Shown here one piece after another: positions 19,560 to 28,459 of a stretch of 64,000 bases of DNA; the first letter of the stretch is position 1, and each line of letters begins with the position of its first letter. The notes under the pieces are model-generated. The model searched no databases and was not told the DNA's origin. It saw only the letters and a program-made list of their open reading frames with translations. This DNA comes from Akkermansiaceae bacterium (GTDB taxonomy: Bacteria; Verrucomicrobiota; Verrucomicrobiia; Verrucomicrobiales; Akkermansiaceae). Both the position numbers and the translations under genes were made by a program. Location of the stretch: assembly GCA_028822935.1 (NCBI GenBank), contig JAPKCM010000001.1:162868-226867 (forward strand). The letters are read 5' to 3'.

Positions 19560-19844
19560 TTACTCGCCGTCGCCATTGCGGCGCATTTCTTCCTCCATGC
19601 GCTCGGCAAGCCATTGCTTCATCATGGACTGATAGTTGAGGAAACGAGAACGTGCGATGCGCTTGATTCGCGAGAGCATTCGTGGGTCAAAGCGCAGGGT
19701 GATCGTCGTCGATTCACGTGAATCAGGCGAGTGAATCGAGGCATTGATGAGGCGGGGATTGAGCGCATGGCCGTTCCAAAATTCGGCTTCCGCTTCGTCA
19801 GATTCAAACTCGGGAATTTCGCTCCAGGCAGATATGATGTTCAT
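19560..19844 (-). CDS. BrnA/CopG-type antitoxin
   Basis: A 94-residue protein whose C-terminal half reads as a ribbon-helix-helix DNA-binding domain: ITLRFDPRMLSRIKRIARSR followed by NYQSMMKQWLAERMEEE. This matches the CopG/BrnA-type antitoxin pattern. The N-terminal half (IPEFESDEAEAEFWNGHAL) is the usual toxin-contacting segment of the family. It follows the BrnT-like toxin gene by 13 bp, the toxin-first order typical of BrnTA. It probably represses its own promoter together with the toxin; a small palindrome upstream of the toxin gene is a candidate site. Confidence 0.8.
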   Translation of the reverse strand: MNIISAWSEIPEFESDEAEAEFWNGHALNPRLINASIHSPDSRESTTITLRFDPRMLSRIKRIARSRFLNYQSMMKQWLAERMEEEMRRNGDGE

Positions 19845-19857
19845 CGGGTGGGAAGTG

Positions 19858-20136
19858 TTACTTGATTTCGGCGAGCTTGCGCTCGTAGTAGGCGGACTCG
19901 TCTACGCTCATTTCGCGTGCAGCAACGACGCGCGCCTTTTTACCATCGCCCCAGAAGCTCAGAAAAAGGGATCTATTTCCGATGGTGCAACCGAGGAGGT
20001 AGTAGCGGGTTTCGCCATCCTCGCGGTCGACATCCGGGAGAAGACGGATGGAAAAAGGATCTTCAAAAATCTCTTCGATCTCGTGGGGTTTGATAAACTT
20101 GGTATCAAACGGGGTGTCGGTAAAATCGAGTTCCAT
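19858..20136 (-). CDS. BrnT-family toxin
   Basis: A 92-residue protein with the BrnT layout: an N-terminal FIKPHEIEEIFEDPFSIRLL segment, a YYLLGCTIGNRSLFLSFW beta hairpin, and the C-terminal ARVVAAREMSVDESAYYERK (VISAR.M...E...YE in the family). BrnT is a RelE-fold ribonuclease that blocks translation when not bound by BrnA. The tail matches the toxin signature well. Gene order toxin-antitoxin and the 13-bp gap support a working TA pair. It is inserted between dapF and vanZ on the same strand. Confidence 0.82.
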   Translation of the reverse strand: MELDFTDTPFDTKFIKPHEIEEIFEDPFSIRLLPDVDREDGETRYYLLGCTIGNRSLFLSFWGDGKKARVVAAREMSVDESAYYERKLAEIK

Positions 20137-20147
20137 GAAATTAAGCT

Positions 20148-20162
20148 TGGTTTAACTAACCA
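20148..20162 (-). promoter_or_regulatory. Candidate autoregulatory palindrome of the BrnTA-type pair
   Basis: TGGTTTAACTAACCA: 5-bp arms around a 5-nt centre, 11 bp upstream of the toxin ATG. Ribbon-helix-helix antitoxins bind short palindromes at this position. Support is positional only. Confidence 0.4.
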
Positions 20163-20208
20163 CAGCCAGCTTCCGCTGAAAAGACGAATCTGTGAGCGAT
20201 TTCGAGGG

Positions 20209-21021
20209 TTAAGCTTCAATTTCGCCTTCGAAGACGAAATCCGCAGGTCCGGTCATGGTGACGTTGGCAAACTTTTGATCATCAATGGTTTCGAAGCCGA
20301 TGGAGATGTTGTCGCCTCCGCGGACGCTCACTTTGATGGGAGAGGGGGCTCCGGTGAGGAGATGATGAATGAGTGCACACGCTGTGATCCCGGTGCCGCA
20401 GGCGAGCGTTTCTCCTTCGACGCCCCGCTCGTAGGTCCGCACGAGAAGGTGCTGGGGCGAGAGAATCTGCGTAAAATTGGCATTGGTGCCGCTCGGTTGA
20501 TAGTGCTCGTGATAGCGAACGGCGGCGCCATTTTTGACGATCTCCGTCGCTTCGACGTCTTCGACAAAGGCGATGGCATGCGGGACTCCGGTATTGAGGT
20601 TGTGGACCGGGACGCCCAGTGAGTCGATTTCGACAGGAGAATTGATTTCAAGCCCGAATGGCTCGGACATCTCGATGCAGACTTCTTCGCCGATGATTTC
20701 GGCACGGAGGGTTCCGGCGATCGTTTCGAAAGTGATCTCATTTTGTTCACCATCGAGGAGTCGGGAGACGTAGCGGCCAAAGCAACGGGCGCCATTTCCA
20801 CACATTTCAGCCTCGCCTCCATCGGCATTATAGTATCGAAATCTGACGTCGGCTCCTTGTTCCGCTGGTTCCACGGCGAGGAGACCATCTGCACCTACAC
20901 CACGATGGCGATCGCAGAGCTTTGCGATTTGCTCTCTGGAGAGGGAGCAGTCGAGCGCTAGGTTATCGATGACGACGAAATCATTTCCGGCACCATTCAT
21001 CTTGGTAAAATTCAGCTTCAT
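20209..21021 (-). CDS. dapF: Diaminopimelate epimerase
   Basis: Converts LL- to meso-diaminopimelate for lysine and peptidoglycan synthesis. The 270-residue protein starts FTKMNGAGNDFVVID, the family opening. It carries both catalytic cysteines: C74 in MCGNGARC and C208 in ACGTGITA, with the flanking PHAIAFVEDV and YERGVEGETLACGTG blocks. Length is normal. It follows trpA by 41 bp on the same strand, and both lie in a minus-strand run of biosynthetic genes. Confidence 0.96.
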   Translation of the reverse strand: MKLNFTKMNGAGNDFVVIDNLALDCSLSREQIAKLCDRHRGVGADGLLAVEPAEQGADVRFRYYNADGGEAEMCGNGARCFGRYVSRLLDGEQNEITFETIAGTLRAEIIGEEVCIEMSEPFGLEINSPVEIDSLGVPVHNLNTGVPHAIAFVEDVEATEIVKNGAAVRYHEHYQPSGTNANFTQILSPQHLLVRTYERGVEGETLACGTGITACALIHHLLTGAPSPIKVSVRGGDNISIGFETIDDQKFANVTMTGPADFVFEGEIEA

Positions 21022-21062
21022 GGCAGATAGATCGGTTTGATTGTGGGAAACCGCAAGTTGAT

Positions 21063-21866
21063 TTAAGCGCGGTGCGTGGCCTCGATCAGCGGGGTGACAA
21101 AGTCGCGAAGCTTGCTGACGACGTCGGGAGAATCGGCGTTGATTTCGATCGTTTTGACAATCGCTGATCCGACAATCACGCCATCGGCTTTCTCGGCGAC
21201 CATCGTGGCGTGCTCCGGCGTGCCAATTCCGAATCCCACACAGATCGGAGTGTCGGTGTGCGCCTTGATGCTCGTGACTAGCTCGCCGATTGTTTCAGAA
21301 GGGGCTGAGTGCCCCCCGGTGACTCCGGTGCGGGAGAGGGCGTAAATGAAGCCTTGAGAGGACTGTGCGAGGATCGCTTGACGGTCAGCGGGAGTGGTGG
21401 GCGCGATCAAGTGGATGTGATGAAGTCCTTCACCTTTTGCGAAATCTGGATTCGCGGCGGCTTCGGAGGGCGGGAGGTCTAGAAGAAGGATGCCATCGGC
21501 TCCTGCAGCTGCCGCATCGGTGTGGAACTCCTCGTAGCCGTAGGCGTAGATTGGATTCAGGTAGGTGAAGAGAACGAGCGGGGTCTCGTGGGTCTCGCGG
21601 AAGGCGCGGATGAGTTGAATAATCCTTGGAGTGCTCATTCCTGCTTTGAGGGCGCGATCGGCTGCCATTTGGTTGACGATGCCATCAGCCATGGGATCGG
21701 AAAAAGGGACTCCGACCTCGATGATATCCGCTCCGGCATCGGCAAGTGCTTGGAGAATCTCCAGTGAGCGGTCGAAATTGGGATCTCCCCCGCAGACATA
21801 GGCGACAAAGGCCGTGGTGGAAGTCTCGCGAAGGCGGGCGAAGGTGGTATCGATGCGGTTGACCAT
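21063..21866 (-). CDS. trpA: Tryptophan synthase alpha chain
   Basis: Cleaves indole-3-glycerol phosphate to indole and glyceraldehyde 3-phosphate; the partner TrpB is not in the window. The 267-residue TIM barrel has the catalytic pair E50 and D61 in EVGVPFSDPMADG, plus ALSRTGVTGG and VGFGIGTPEHA phosphate-binding motifs. trpB and the rest of the trp genes are not nearby, so the pathway genes are dispersed. It is divergent from queD, whose start is 70 bp away. Confidence 0.96.
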   Translation of the reverse strand: MVNRIDTTFARLRETSTTAFVAYVCGGDPNFDRSLEILQALADAGADIIEVGVPFSDPMADGIVNQMAADRALKAGMSTPRIIQLIRAFRETHETPLVLFTYLNPIYAYGYEEFHTDAAAAGADGILLLDLPPSEAAANPDFAKGEGLHHIHLIAPTTPADRQAILAQSSQGFIYALSRTGVTGGHSAPSETIGELVTSIKAHTDTPICVGFGIGTPEHATMVAEKADGVIVGSAIVKTIEINADSPDVVSKLRDFVTPLIEATHRA

Positions 21867-21935
21867 GGAAGTGCTTTAACTTGGCGATGGACGGCAGGAG
21901 AGACAAGACTATCCTCGCGCCAAGAAAACATCGAT

Positions 21936-22301
21936 ATGCGTGCACGACTCATCAAGGACTTCAATTTCGAAGCCGCCCATACTCTTCCCAGCCTTCCTGA
22001 TGACCACAAGTGTCGTCAAATGCATGGCCACAGCTTCAAGGTGGAGATCCACATCGAGGGAGAAGTGGATGAAACCGTCGGCTGGGTCTACGACCACAAA
22101 CGTATCTCCAAAGCGATGGCTCCTCTGCTGGAAATGATGGACCACGCTTACCTTAATGACATCGAGGGCCTGGAAAGCCCCACGATTGAGATCATGGCGG
22201 CTTGGTTTTGGAGGAAGCTTGAGCCTGATCTGCCCGGTCTTTGTGAGATCGTGATCTACGAGACACCAACGGCTCGTTGCTCCTTCAAAGGTGAATTCTA
22301 A
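21936..22301 (+). CDS. queD: 6-carboxytetrahydropterin synthase / PTPS family
   Basis: A 121-residue enzyme of the 6-pyruvoyl-tetrahydropterin synthase superfamily, most likely QueD of the queuosine/7-deazaguanine pathway. The zinc-binding histidines are H15 (FEAAH), H30 and H32 (MHGH), and C26 is the likely catalytic cysteine (KCRQMHGHSF). A C-terminal IYETPTARC block with the conserved glutamate follows. No other queuosine genes are in the window, so QueD is preferred over a true PTPS on general grounds only. Confidence 0.88.
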   Translation: MRARLIKDFNFEAAHTLPSLPDDHKCRQMHGHSFKVEIHIEGEVDETVGWVYDHKRISKAMAPLLEMMDHAYLNDIEGLESPTIEIMAAWFWRKLEPDLPGLCEIVIYETPTARCSFKGEF

Positions 22302-22350
22302 GCGGAAGGGGATTGTCATTTGCTCAATCCTCGATTAATGAATCCCCGCG

Positions 22351-22530
22351 ATGAAACCACTTGCCTTCGTTTTTGCCCTCGTCTTTCTCGGTCTTAGTTC
22401 CTGTGAACGTCACGAATGGGAATCCAAGCCTGGGAAGCCAGGCACGGAAGAGCTTTTCCCTGCCCACCACGCTGATGAAGGAAAAGAAGGCGATCACGCC
22501 AAGAAAGAGGGCGAGCATAAGGAGCACTAA
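22351..22530 (+). CDS. Small lipoprotein
   Basis: A 59-residue protein too short for many gene finders: MKPLAFVFALVFLGLSSC is a lipoprotein signal with lipobox LSSC (C18). The rest is a short polar tail rich in E, H and K (ADEGKEGDHAKKEGEHKEH). The signal is convincing; the mature peptide of about 42 residues has no recognisable domain. The His/Glu-rich tail could bind metal, but that is a guess. It lies 49 bp after queD on the same strand. Confidence 0.6.
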   Translation: MKPLAFVFALVFLGLSSCERHEWESKPGKPGTEELFPAHHADEGKEGDHAKKEGEHKEH

Positions 22531-22949
22531 GGCTCTTATGGGCGGTGCTGCGGGTGGGTGCGATAGAAGGATCTCTCATCATCAAAGATCGCGCAAAAGC
22601 GCCTGACTTGGGTCCTTAAGTTCAAGTTAGCCCCCTTCTCGGGCCTTCATTCTATAACTGCGTCGGGAGATCGGGCAGCAGCGAGAGTGGGATCCAAGCC
22701 TTGATCAGTAGCGGCGATCGCCACTCCTTGTGAAAAATAGGCAAAAATAATCAGGGCATATAACGAGGTGAAATCTCCGAATCCACGCAACAGCGGTGAT
22801 CTTATGGTCGGGTGAAGCGGGGTAGAATGGCGCAGAAATGAGTCTTTTCGGTGGATCGAAAGGACCTAGATCGTCCCGCTTGGGGCTGGGAACCTGGCTG
22901 AGGGGCGGGGTATCAGCTAGGGTGGGAAGTCAGAGGCTAAGAGCCTCTG
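22531..22949. other. Intergenic stretch without a supported gene
   Basis: No ORF here looks coding. A perfect stem-loop, CAGAGGCT-AAG-AGCCTCTG, lies at 22931-22949 directly after the rlmD-like stop codon (read on minus). It lacks a T-run, so it is only a possible factor-dependent terminator or mRNA 3'-end stabiliser. Confidence 0.5.
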
Positions 22950-24173
22950 CTACGGGCGGCTTAGAGTGACGACGCACTCTAGATGCCTTGTCTGTGGGAA
23001 GAGGTCGAAGGGCTGGATCTTGTCGATTTGATAGCCGTGCTCGAGGAAGCTTTTGAGGTCCCGCATTTGGGTCGAGGGATTGCAGGAGATGTAGACGACC
23101 TTGGAGGGGCCGTAGTGGAAGAGCTGGGTGAGAAAATCTTCACTGCAACCCTTGCGCGGGGGGTCGACGATGACGGAGGTTTCCTTTGCTCGGAGTTTGA
23201 TGTCGGCGAAGAGTTGCTCGGCGGAGGCGGCGATGAACTCGGTGTTTTCGATGCCATTGGTGAGGGCGTTCCGGCGGGCCCAGTCGGCAGAGGTTTCCGA
23301 GAGTTCGATGCCGATGACTTTTTCAAAGTGCTTGGCGAGGCTGAGGGCGAAGAGGCCAGAGCCGCAGTAGGCATCGAGAAGGAAGCGCTGGCCCTCTCCG
23401 GCGGCTTGTTCCGCGGCGTAGGCGGTGAAGGCAGGAAGGATGAAGGGATTGTTCTGGAAGAAGTCTCCCGCGAGGAAATTAAATTTTAGATCGCCGACTT
23501 GCTCAGAGACAGGGTTTCGGTGGTTTGTCTCGACCCGGCCAGCAGTGGCACGGAGGAGGAGAGTGGAACCTTTTTTATAGGAGCTGGCATTATCCCGAAC
23601 TTCCTGACGCGCGCGGGGGAGGTCGGTATTGATCTCATCCATCGCGATGGGGCACTGGGGCACATCGAGGATCAGGGAGCGGCGGTTGTGCTGGAGGAAG
23701 CCGATGGGGTTCGGCTTTCCGTGCTGAGGTTTTTGGAAATGCGGAGTAATTTTTGAGCGATAAGCCCACTCCATCGGCGAGGGAATAGCGGGCTCGACAG
23801 GAGCTTCGACCCCGATCATGCGTGGCAGAAGTTCCGCGACTTGGCGGGTCTTCCACTCGAGCTGCTTCGGGTAGCTGAGGTGCTGATACTGACATCCTCC
23901 GCAGTTGCCAAAGAGATGGCACTTGGGCTCGACCCGGTCGGGGGCTCGTTCGAGGATCTCGACGAGATCGGCGTGAGAGCAGTTGCCTTCATTACGCCAG
24001 ACGCGGGCGGTGACTTTTTCACCCGGGAGAGTAAATGGAACGAAGACGACCCAGTCATTGGGTTTGGCGATTCCGGCTCCGAGATTGGAGAGGGAAAGGA
24101 TTTCCAGTTCGATGATTTCGTGGAACTGGTAAGGATCGGCCTTGAACTTTTTGGGAGGTGAAACGGTGGACAT
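22950..24173 (-). CDS. RNA (uracil-5-)-methyltransferase, RlmD/TrmA family
   Basis: A SAM-dependent enzyme that makes 5-methyluridine in rRNA, most likely 23S. The 407-residue protein has an N-terminal TRAM domain (about residues 15-75) and a 4Fe-4S cluster motif with C85, C91 and C94 (CHLFGNCGGC). The Rossmann domain carries LLDAYCGSGLFAL, VDPPRKGCS and the catalytic cysteine C364 in YISCNPST. This is the RumA/RlmD plan, but the exact target base cannot be told apart from RlmC by eye. The ATG comes 3 bp after the stop of a small lipoprotein gene, the end of a minus-strand operon starting at exbB. Confidence 0.92.
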   Translation of the reverse strand: MSTVSPPKKFKADPYQFHEIIELEILSLSNLGAGIAKPNDWVVFVPFTLPGEKVTARVWRNEGNCSHADLVEILERAPDRVEPKCHLFGNCGGCQYQHLSYPKQLEWKTRQVAELLPRMIGVEAPVEPAIPSPMEWAYRSKITPHFQKPQHGKPNPIGFLQHNRRSLILDVPQCPIAMDEINTDLPRARQEVRDNASSYKKGSTLLLRATAGRVETNHRNPVSEQVGDLKFNFLAGDFFQNNPFILPAFTAYAAEQAAGEGQRFLLDAYCGSGLFALSLAKHFEKVIGIELSETSADWARRNALTNGIENTEFIAASAEQLFADIKLRAKETSVIVDPPRKGCSEDFLTQLFHYGPSKVVYISCNPSTQMRDLKSFLEHGYQIDKIQPFDLFPQTRHLECVVTLSRP

Positions 24174-24176
24174 CGT

Positions 24177-24512
24177 TTAGTTCGAGGGAGGTGTGGGCAA
24201 GTCAGAGGTGGGAAGAGGTGGAGGCACGGCGATGACTTTGTCGGCTTCCGTTTCTTCTTTTTTGGCTGCAGGGCCTCTAACTGTCTTGGTGGTTTCGGCC
24301 GTGATGAGATCGCCCGTCGTATTGGGATCCGCGAAATCGAGGGGCTGGATCACGGGTGCTTCTTCGGGAAGGGGTTCCTCGATCGGTTTTGGCGCTTCGA
24401 TCACTTCGGGAGCTGGAGCGGGTATTTTCTTATTCTTCTCTGACTCAAGAGCACAGGATGAGAAGGAAAGAGCGGCCAGGAGGCTGACTGCTTTGGTTTG
24501 GAAAGAGGTCAT
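24177..24512 (-). CDS. Proline-rich lipoprotein of unknown function
   Basis: A 111-residue protein starting MTSFQTKAVSLLAALSFSSC, a probable lipoprotein signal (lipobox FSSC, slightly off consensus). A low-complexity region rich in P, E and A follows (APKPIEEPLPEEAPVIQPLD), and the protein ends PPPLPTSDLPTPPSN. No domain is recognisable. ATG 24512 is chosen because it yields the signal peptide; the frame is open further upstream, overlapping the hydrolase gene, but that part is not protein-like. It sits between the hydrolase and rlmD-like genes on the same strand. Confidence 0.65.
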   Translation of the reverse strand: MTSFQTKAVSLLAALSFSSCALESEKNKKIPAPAPEVIEAPKPIEEPLPEEAPVIQPLDFADPNTTGDLITAETTKTVRGPAAKKEETEADKVIAVPPPLPTSDLPTPPSN

Positions 24513-24591
24513 GGTGTGAGAAGATCTTGAAACGAAGAGAGGGCGGTGACAATCAGGAATAGTGATGAGGCGGGTGTAGTCGAGAACCCGA

Positions 24592-25551
24592 TTAGGGGAG
24601 CTTTTTGAGCCATTTGGTGATGTCAGCGATGACGCGGTCACTTTCATGATCGAAGAAAAGGAGGTGGTAGCTTTCCGGGTAATAGATGCGGGTGGCTTTC
24701 TCGGGATGAGGGAGCTGGGAGGCGAAGCTCGCAACATCCTTGGGGTCAGAGAAGACATCTTTTCCTCCGTGTAGGAAAAGGAGGGGGATTTCGATGAATT
24801 GAGCGGCCTGGTTTGACTTCCGGATCATGTCTCCAAGGGTGGAGAGAAGGCGGAGAGTGTGGCGCTCGATGTGGTAGGAGTTTTTGGTGGCTTGCTCCTG
24901 GTGGGTTCCGTCTTTGATGACCGCGACCTCGTCCTTTTCTGAGAGCGATTCCAGCGAGACGCGATACATCGGTAAAATGGCGGCAAGGACGTGAGCGGAC
25001 TTTTCCTTCCAAGCTGGGAAGTCACCCCGAATGTTGACAATCGGCGAGGAGAGAATCAGGGCGTCGCATCGGTTTTTGGGGTCATCGGTCGCGGCGTAGG
25101 CCTGGAGGACGATGAGAGAGCCCATGCTTTCGCCACACCAGACGATCTTAGCTTTTGGATGCTTTTTACGAATGAGCTGGGTGAAGCTGTAGAGGTCGCG
25201 GAACCACTCCGAGCGATGGCGGATGTGCCCGCGGCGTTCTTTCACGGGATCATTTCCCTGACCGCGGGTCTCGGCGGCATAGACGGCGGTGCCGGGGAGA
25301 TCGCTCAAGAGATGATCGGCGAGGGGGCGGTAGTCAGAGGCTGCGCCAGAGATGCCATGGACGCCGATGACGACAAGTTCGGGCTCGGACTTGGGAAGCC
25401 ATTTGGTGAACGGAAGTTGATCGCCATCGAAGCTATGTAGGGTATTTTTTTCGAGACGAACCGAGTCAGGCACAGCGAGGGAATGGGAGCAGTGAACGAG
25501 AAGAAGGCAAGCGGCAGCGGTGAAAAGAGAGCGAATCACCCGGGAAAGCAT
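24592..25551 (-). CDS. Alpha/beta hydrolase, monoacylglycerol-lipase-like lipoprotein
   Basis: A 319-residue serine hydrolase anchored by a lipoprotein signal (MLSRVIRSLFTAAACLLLVHC, C21). The fold motifs are in order: oxyanion region GVHGISGAASDYR, nucleophile elbow CGESMGS (S142), the acid in LHGGKDVFSDP, and the histidine in YPESYHLLFFD. The sequence resembles serine aminopeptidase S33/monoacylglycerol lipases such as PldB-like enzymes. Location in the cell envelope suggests action on lipids or other periplasmic substrates; the real substrate is unknown. ATG 25551 gives the best signal. It follows the TPR gene by 29 bp. Confidence 0.85.
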   Translation of the reverse strand: MLSRVIRSLFTAAACLLLVHCSHSLAVPDSVRLEKNTLHSFDGDQLPFTKWLPKSEPELVVIGVHGISGAASDYRPLADHLLSDLPGTAVYAAETRGQGNDPVKERRGHIRHRSEWFRDLYSFTQLIRKKHPKAKIVWCGESMGSLIVLQAYAATDDPKNRCDALILSSPIVNIRGDFPAWKEKSAHVLAAILPMYRVSLESLSEKDEVAVIKDGTHQEQATKNSYHIERHTLRLLSTLGDMIRKSNQAAQFIEIPLLFLHGGKDVFSDPKDVASFASQLPHPEKATRIYYPESYHLLFFDHESDRVIADITKWLKKLP

Positions 25552-25580
25552 GGTCAAAGAATGAGGCGTTAAGGAAAGGA

Positions 25581-27953
25581 TTACTGGGAGCAGAGTTTCT
25601 TCAGGGAATCCTGATAAGTCGGGATCTGTTTGATCGATTCCGGAGTGCCGATTCCTTGCAGAGCTGCGATGACCTTTTCAGTAGTATTTATTTTTTCGTC
25701 CCGCTCCTTGGCGTAGAGACTCTCGACGACGACGTAGTGGCGGAGCGCGTCTTGCGGGCGCTTGGCGGCCATGTCGATATCACCGGCGTGAATGCGGAGG
25801 CTCAAATTGAGCTCTCCCTTGGGGTAAAGTTTGAGGGCGTCGGAAGTCGCTTGGCGGGCTTCATCGAACTGCTGGAGGTCGGTATGCGCGAGAGACTTCT
25901 GATAAAGGCTTTCGGCTTTTCGGTAGGGGTGGGTCTCGAGCTTAAGGCGCTCGTCTGCCGCGTGAAGGGCTTCCGCAGGGTGGCCGGTTTCGAGGGCGGT
26001 GTCGGCGTAGAGTCTCCAAATGAAGGCATCCACTTCTCCCGGGTTTTGAAGGCTTTCATTTAGGAAACCCCAAGCGCGGGCGTGTTCTCCTTTTTTAGAG
26101 AGAGTCGCGCCAAGCCAGCGAACAATCGGTTGAGGCGCGCGGGCTTTGGGATCGGCTTTTTGAAGGGCGAGAATTTCATTTTCAAGAGTGGTGAGATCTT
26201 CAGCTTGGTAAGCGCAGCGGATGAGGAGGGGGCCGACCTGAGTGGCGAAGTCGGCGGGGAACATGCCACGGGCTTTGCGAAGATGAGGAGCTGACTTGGC
26301 GTAGTTTTTTTGACGGAACTCATCCCAGCCGAGCCAGAAGTGGGCAGTTGCTTCCACTTTAGGAGCGATGCTCGGGAGTGTAAGAATTTTTTTCTGAGTG
26401 GCGGTGAAGCGCGGGTAATCTTTTTTCTCCTGATATATGGCGCTAAGGCGCTGGAGAATGAGGGACTGAAGTTTGACGTCCTGGGTGGCCGCGAGGACTG
26501 CGGTGTAGTCGGCAAGTGCTTCGTCTTCGCGGTCGAGGGAAGAGAGGATTTCGGCTCGCTCAAGGCGCAGCTGCACGAGCTGTTTACTGGAAGGGTAGGC
26601 TTTTTCGAAGTTCGCGATCGCTGCGAGTGATTTCTCGTTTTGCTTCGTGGCGAGATAGGACTTGATGAGATGGTATCGAACCCCGAGGAGATTGCTTGGG
26701 TCAAGAAGGTCGAGGTTGAGCGCTTCGAATAGGGGGATCGCGCCAAGGTGGTCCTTTTTGGCGTAGTAATATTCCGCGAGGAGAAGTCGGGCGGAGTGGA
26801 GTCGCTTGTCGTTTGCTCGCTCGGAGCCGTAGCGTTTGAGGAAGCTCTCGGCCTGGCGGGCGAAGTCATTTTTTTCGGCGCTGTGGTCGCGGACGAGGAT
26901 TCGGTAGGAAGCTTGGAAGCCGGTGTCACTTTCGGGGGCGAGGCGTGAGATTTCCTCGTAGAGTTTCAACACGCGGTCCTTTTCACCCTCCTGCTCGTAG
27001 GACTTGCTGGCCATGATGAGGCGCTGCAGATGTGGCTGGGGCTTGAGATCAAAGCGGCCTTTTTCGTAAGCCGCGATCACTTCAGGGTGATTTTTTGCCT
27101 GATAGTGGAGGTTCATCAGGGTGAACTGCGTTTGGCCGCGCCATTGTTTGAGGTCGGGGTGAACAAAGGCTTTTCTGAACCAGATGAGCGATTGCGCATT
27201 GTCTCCAGCACTCTGTGCGCAGAGTGCTGCTTGCAGAGTGGAGTCGGAAGCGACTTCTTTTTTCGAGGACCTGGAGAGCTCGACAAAGAGAGGGAAGGAC
27301 CGGAGATACTCCTTGGCTTGTTGGTAGAGTCGGGCTTGGGCGAGCTTGGCTGTTTCCTGGTAGGGGTTGCCCTTGTCTCTCAAGATGGCAGCGAGAGCCG
27401 ATTTGATCTGGAGCGAATCCTGGAGTTTGTCGAAGCAGAGAAAGCGACGGTAGAGCGACTCGTGTCGAACCTTATCTTTATCGGTGCTTTTCTCGAGAAT
27501 AGAGAACCATTTTGCAGCACTCGCCCATTCCTTTTTTTCGTAGTCATCGGAGGCGAGAAAGAGGGCAGAGCCAGCGACATATTTACCGGTGGTCCAACGA
27601 GTGGCGATGGTTTCGAAGCACTGGCGGCTCGCTTTATCTTCACGGATCTGGCGGTAGGTGAGGGCTAAGAAATACCAGGATTCGAGGGCCTTTGGATCGT
27701 TGGGGAAGGCTCGGAGAAAGCGATCAAATTTAGAAGCGGCGAGGCTGTAGTCTTGCTTCGCCTTTTTCTCGTCCTTGGTTTCGCTGGCGCTGTTGTAGTA
27801 ATGCGTCGCGAGATCGAAGATATCTCGGGAGGGCTTTGCCGAAAGGGGGGCAGGCGGCTCAACGACCGGGGGTAAGGGTAGGTTCTCCTGTGCCGTGGCC
27901 AATGAAATCGTCAAGGCGATGAGTGTCAGGAGGAGAGATAGCCAGATTTTCAT
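25581..27953 (-). CDS. Large secreted tetratricopeptide-repeat protein
   Basis: A 790-residue protein with a clear signal peptide (MKIWLSLLLTLIALTISLATA) and then almost entirely helical repeats of TPR/Sel1-like spacing. Recurrent blocks of the form A...F......P.....A.F.LG..Y run throughout, for example KFDRFLRAFPNDPKALESWY and FLALTYRQIREDKASRQCFE. Such proteins act as periplasmic scaffolds. It lies 48 bp after exbD, and exbB-exbD-TPR is a recurring arrangement, so a structural role with the ExbB/ExbD motor is inferred. No catalytic domain is visible. Confidence 0.85.
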   Translation of the reverse strand: MKIWLSLLLTLIALTISLATAQENLPLPPVVEPPAPLSAKPSRDIFDLATHYYNSASETKDEKKAKQDYSLAASKFDRFLRAFPNDPKALESWYFLALTYRQIREDKASRQCFETIATRWTTGKYVAGSALFLASDDYEKKEWASAAKWFSILEKSTDKDKVRHESLYRRFLCFDKLQDSLQIKSALAAILRDKGNPYQETAKLAQARLYQQAKEYLRSFPLFVELSRSSKKEVASDSTLQAALCAQSAGDNAQSLIWFRKAFVHPDLKQWRGQTQFTLMNLHYQAKNHPEVIAAYEKGRFDLKPQPHLQRLIMASKSYEQEGEKDRVLKLYEEISRLAPESDTGFQASYRILVRDHSAEKNDFARQAESFLKRYGSERANDKRLHSARLLLAEYYYAKKDHLGAIPLFEALNLDLLDPSNLLGVRYHLIKSYLATKQNEKSLAAIANFEKAYPSSKQLVQLRLERAEILSSLDREDEALADYTAVLAATQDVKLQSLILQRLSAIYQEKKDYPRFTATQKKILTLPSIAPKVEATAHFWLGWDEFRQKNYAKSAPHLRKARGMFPADFATQVGPLLIRCAYQAEDLTTLENEILALQKADPKARAPQPIVRWLGATLSKKGEHARAWGFLNESLQNPGEVDAFIWRLYADTALETGHPAEALHAADERLKLETHPYRKAESLYQKSLAHTDLQQFDEARQATSDALKLYPKGELNLSLRIHAGDIDMAAKRPQDALRHYVVVESLYAKERDEKINTTEKVIAALQGIGTPESIKQIPTYQDSLKKLCSQ

Positions 27954-28001
27954 GGGAAATTAATCTGTAGAAAGAGCGAAGCGAAGAACGGGCTTTTTCC
28001 C

Positions 28002-28439
28002 TTATTTTGGAACGTCACGACTCGCAAAGCTAATGTTCCAGATGCCTGCTTTTTGGATGACATCAAGAATTTCGAAGAGGTTTTGGTTCGTGCCGGTGGC
28101 GTCGCACCGAATGCGAACTGGCTGCTGATCGGCACTGCCCTGTCCTGCTGTTTCGGCAGTGACGACAATTTTTTCAAGCTTCGCGCTGAGTTCTTCCTTG
28201 GTGTAAGTTTCTCCACTGACGGAAATAACGCCCCCTTTGGTTAGGTTAATGACGATTTCGTTGGCAACGCGAGCCTTGTTCGCTCCTTCTTCGGAAGTAG
28301 GAACGGCCACTTGCATTTCCTTTTCCTGCTCGGTAATCTGGTAGGTGACCAAGAAAAAAATGAGGAGCAAGAAGACGATGTCAATCATCGGTGCAAGCTG
28401 GAAGCTGACCGGTGGTTGGGAAACGTCGCGAATACGCAT
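28002..28439 (-). CDS. ExbD/TolR-family biopolymer transport protein
   Basis: A 145-residue protein with one N-terminal membrane helix (about residues 18-38, MIDIVFLLLIFFLVTYQI) and a periplasmic domain, the ExbD/TolR design. D20 or so in PMIDIVFLLLIFFL is the conserved proton-path aspartate. It couples the proton gradient to an outer-membrane or cell-division partner together with the MotA/TolQ/ExbB protein encoded 20 bp upstream. No tonB gene is adjacent. Whether it serves TonB- or Tol-like work cannot be decided. Confidence 0.92.
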   Translation of the reverse strand: MRIRDVSQPPVSFQLAPMIDIVFLLLIFFLVTYQITEQEKEMQVAVPTSEEGANKARVANEIVINLTKGGVISVSGETYTKEELSAKLEKIVVTAETAGQGSADQQPVRIRCDATGTNQNLFEILDVIQKAGIWNISFASRDVPK

Positions 28440-28459
28440 GATTTAAAGAAGTGAAAAAC

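Noticed and set aside
24513..24758. N-terminal extension of the proline-rich lipoprotein frame
   Set aside because: Overlaps the hydrolase gene and lacks protein character; the ATG at 24512 gives a proper lipoprotein signal.
26060..26929. 289-codon ORF overlapping the TPR gene on the same strand
   Set aside because: Shifted-frame shadow, rich in S, P, T and K, typical of out-of-frame reading.
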